Shown here: piece by piece, positions 61,806-64,000 of the stretch
Position numbering within the stretch: the first letter of the stretch is position 1
Layout: each line of letters begins with the position of its first letter
Assembly (NCBI RefSeq): GCF_023973825.1
Contig: NC_090114.1
Span: 248,001 to 312,000 of the forward strand
Source: Plasmodium brasilianum
Lineage: Eukaryota > Apicomplexa > Aconoidasida > Haemosporida > Plasmodiidae
DNA: 64,000 nucleotides
Direction: 5' to 3'
Notes under the pieces: generated by a model
The model's input: the letters and a program-made list of their open reading frames with translations, nothing else
The model's database searches: none
Told to the model about the DNA's origin: nothing
Made by a program: the position numbers and the translations under genes

Positions 61806-62238
61806 ATGAATGATGAAGCATTACAATGGAGTAACCCATTTGAGGAGCATATAAAATATCATACGTTACCCAAAAAATCATACATGTATATATATATTAC
61901 TTCTAGAAATACTTGAAACAATGATGATAATTGAAAATGTGTGTAATACGCAATACAAATAGTAACATGGGCATCTTTGGTAACAATTAGTACATTCATC
62001 CAAATATATGTATATGTATGTACATACATGTTTGCATAAACACGCATAGCAAATCCGAGGCGTATACTGCTTTTATGAGGTAAATGAAAAATTATAATTA
62101 TACATATTGGCTAGGAAATAAATGGAAAAACAAATATGAAATCGTAATTTATTTCCCATTCAATTTTACAGAAACTATTTTACAGTGGAAAACAAATGTG
62201 AACTGCGGGAAAACAAAGATATAATCAAAAAACCTTAA
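61806..62238 (+). CDS. Small three-exon soluble protein (58 residues)
   Basis: Exon 1 (61806-61885) encodes MNDEALQWSNPFEEHIKYHT, then LPKKSY, and ends in phase 2 at a GTATAT donor. Exon 2 (62050-62079) is a 30-base GC-rich exon between a GCATAG acceptor and a GTAAAT donor, encoding KSEAYTAFM. Exon 3 (62172-62238) follows a TTTTACAG acceptor and encodes NYFTVENKCELRENKDIIKK, then Pro and TAA. All three phases agree, and each exon is clearly richer in G and C than its introns. This is strong evidence for a real gene despite its size. The protein is soluble, has no TM, and has one Cys. The aromatic/acidic N-terminus and final basic helix recall small mitochondrial or complex-assembly subunits, but I recognise no family. 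Confidence 0.7.
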
Positions 62239-63211
62239 AAGGAGTAACATATTAACATCAGTGAAAAAAAAAAATAAAATAATTTCCACACATATTATAA
62301 AAAAAAAAGTAGAGAAAAAAGATCATTTTTTAGAACTTCATAAAATTAAATTATTTTTTATTATAGTTCGTACTACTGAAGTATTATTTTTATTAGCTGA
62401 GAGCTCTGAAAGAATATGTTAAAACGAATTTTGAGCTTTTTTCAAAAAGATAAAAAAAATTAATAAAACATTTTCCAACTTGACTTATTGTTTATTATTC
62501 GTTAATACTAATTTAGTTTCATAATTTCAAAAATGATGAATAAATAATATATTAATCTCCTGAAGTAATTCATACGTAAAAAAAATTCTGAAAATATTGT
62601 GTATGGATAATTTTTAATAAAACGCAGCATATACAGAATATTATGAAAAGAAAAAAAAATAGAAAGCGCAGCAGCAAATTTTTTCTTAAGTGTTTTTTTT
62701 TTTTTTTTGTATCTTAATGCGAAGAAAATCGAAGGAATTAATCATCAATTTTAAATGTTTTAATTTAATTTCATGTAAAATTGTTTACACATACATTTAT
62801 AAAAATCAAAATGTTCTGTTAGCTAAGAGTATATATATAAACACGGGAAACTATTAACGTGCCTTATCCTTAGAGTAAAGGATTTTCTTTTAAGTTTCAT
62901 ATGTATATATAAATATTATAAACATAATTTATAAGAGGTATGATGCTTAATCTTTTATTTTAAAAATAAGAATTTTTTAATTTTTTTTACAATATTTATG
63001 GTATTTATTTTATAAATAATATTAGTGATAAATATATATAAGAAATAATAGAAATATTTTATAATGTGTTGTTCATATTATATATATTCTTTTAGATATA
63101 TATATTAATATTAAATAATTTACTATTTACTGTTTGTTTACATAAATATAATGGTGAATGGTGATTCAATATTTATAAATGAAACTTATTTTTAATTTTA
63201 CTTCTTAATGT
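62239..63211. other. Intergenic region upstream of tRNAs
   Basis: No gene supported. T and A homopolymers are frequent. Nothing conserved-looking was seen on either strand. Confidence 0.5.
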
Positions 63212-63284
63212 TGGACGACCGGGGTATCGATCCCCGTACCTCTCGCATGCTAAGCGAGCGCTCTACCACTTGAGCTAGCCGCCC
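63212..63284 (-). tRNA. tRNA-Ala (AGC)
   Basis: The reverse complement folds into a full 73-nt cloverleaf. Acceptor GGGCGGC pairs with GTCGTCC (two G-U pairs), discriminator A at 63212. The D arm contains TAGCTCAAGTGGTAGAGC. The anticodon stem holds loop TTAGCAT, anticodon AGC at 63251-63249. The T arm is GGGGATCGATACCCC. The internal A and B boxes for RNA polymerase III are intact. No CCA is encoded, as usual in eukaryotes. No intron. Confidence 0.97.
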
Positions 63285-63392
63285 TTAATCATTAAAAAGT
63301 GAATGAAAAATTAAAATGAAGATAATAAACGTCTTAAAATATATATGTATTAATTCCAATCTTTCATTATAATTTTTCTTACTTTTTTTATG

Positions 63393-63437
63393 TAAACCTT
63401 GTAAACCTTGTAAACCTTGTAAACCTTGTAAACCTTG
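63393..63437 (+). repeat. 9-bp tandem repeat, five perfect copies
   Basis: Five identical copies of TAAACCTTG between the two tRNA genes. On the minus strand they lie in an open frame (63482-63285) as five Leu-Gln-Gly units, but that frame overlaps the tRNA-Ala flank and is otherwise low-complexity, so coding is doubtful. Perfect identity suggests recent slippage. Confidence 0.9.
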
Positions 63438-63758
63438 AATTATCATCATAAAACATTCCATTAACAACAGTGTTTTTACCATTTTTTTTTTGTAAAGAAA
63501 TTAATCTTCAAATTTTTACATGTAAAAAAAATAAAAATATAAATAAAAGGTGAAATTTTCATTTATATATTTTTTTTTTATTTAAATTTTGATGTGTTGA
63601 CAAATACACTTAAAAATAATTAACTTTTTTTTTTTTTTTAAATTAATATTAAATCAATTTGGAATATGTAAGTATAACAATTTGTAAAAAAAATTTCCCT
63701 AGAGTAAAAATATTATTTTTAATATATATATATACTTTTACATAGAAAAGAAAGTATA

Positions 63759-63842
63759 CCGATGATAGCTCAGTTGGTAGAGCGGCAGACTGTAGTTGTA
63801 ATGGTTATCTGTTGGTCACCGGTTCGATTCCGGTTCATCGGA
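63759..63842 (+). tRNA. tRNA-Tyr (GTA) with 11-nt intron
   Basis: 84 nt: acceptor CCGATGA pairs with TCATCGG, discriminator A at 63842. The D arm is GCTCAGTTGGTAGAGC. Anticodon stem GCAGA/TCTGT. Anticodon GTA at 63792-63794. T arm ACCGGTTCGATTCCGGT. An 11-nt insertion (63796-63806, TTGTAATGGTT) lies one base after the anticodon, the canonical tRNA intron position, and needs tRNA splicing endonuclease and ligase. A single intron-containing tRNA, tRNA-Tyr, is known in Plasmodium, which supports both the call and the genus. Confidence 0.97.
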
Positions 63843-64000
63843 AAATTTTTTAAACTTAAAAATAAATACTGTTGCTGTTCACTATTATTATTTTTTAAGT
63901 ATATACAAATTATATATATATATATTATAATATTACAATATGAAAATTATTTTCTATTTTTTAAAATATACCATCTTAATATTCTTCACACTTTTACATG

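Noticed and set aside
63285..63482. 65-codon minus-strand frame with LQG repeats next to tRNA-Ala
   Set aside because: It begins directly beside a tRNA gene, is carried by a 9-bp tandem repeat, and has no other coding evidence.
1..64000. CRISPR arrays, bacterial operons, insertion sequences, bacterial promoters or terminators
   Set aside because: Nothing of this kind is present; the window is nuclear DNA of a eukaryote with introns and an intron-containing tRNA.

Overview
The window is a very AT-rich Plasmodium sequence that runs from a subtelomere (left) into chromosome-internal DNA (right). The evidence is the base composition, T/A homopolymers and AT microsatellites, three genes or remnants of the pir family in their usual short-long-short exon layout, PEXEL-type exported proteins including a PHIST protein, an erythrocyte-binding-like (EBL, Duffy-binding) gene, an ookinete chitinase, and a tRNA-Tyr carrying an 11-nt intron. 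Long chitinase, pir, EBL and very low GC together fit a human or primate malaria parasite of the P. malariae or P. ovale type best. I favour P. malariae-like by composition, but the species is an inference.

Layout. 1-9 kb is a gene desert with perhaps one decayed exported-protein fragment. At 9.2-10.3 kb (+) there is a two-exon exported protein with a PEXEL-like motif and a hydrophobic C-terminal region. At 12.7-13.8 kb (-) there is a decayed pir. 13.8-21.6 kb is empty apart from one orphan signal-peptide-like exon. A decayed unknown gene lies at 21.6-22.2 kb (-), and a pir with a minimal third exon at 23.0-24.0 kb (-). At 27.2-30.8 kb (-) lies an EBL-family gene with recognisable DBL, C-terminal cysteine, TM and cytoplasmic exons, but broken by nonsense codons and two mutually compensating frameshifts. 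A pyrimidine-rich minisatellite (32.9-33.2 kb) precedes an intact three-exon pir (33.4-34.8 kb, +). A PHIST protein with long acidic and K/E-rich repeats lies at 38.9-41.1 kb (+).

From about 42 kb the character changes. pir, EBL and PHIST disappear, and a run of very small genes appears, several with introns and a single membrane segment: 42.2 (+), 45.6 (+, frameshifted), 49.6-50.0 (-), 54.2 (-), 59.1-59.6 (-) and 61.8-62.2 kb (+, soluble). The secreted GH18 chitinase (56.3-58.3 kb, +) sits among them, with five YRGCYR hexamers (the AP2-O type motif) clustered upstream. tRNA-Ala(AGC) and tRNA-Tyr(GUA) close the window.

Functionally, the left part is a variable, host-interaction compartment: pir surface or exported proteins, exported PHIST-type proteins, and a dead invasion-ligand gene. 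The right part starts the conserved core with a mosquito-stage enzyme used to cross the peritrophic matrix. Exon joins were worked out by eye from GT/AG sites and reading phase and have not been tested against transcripts.
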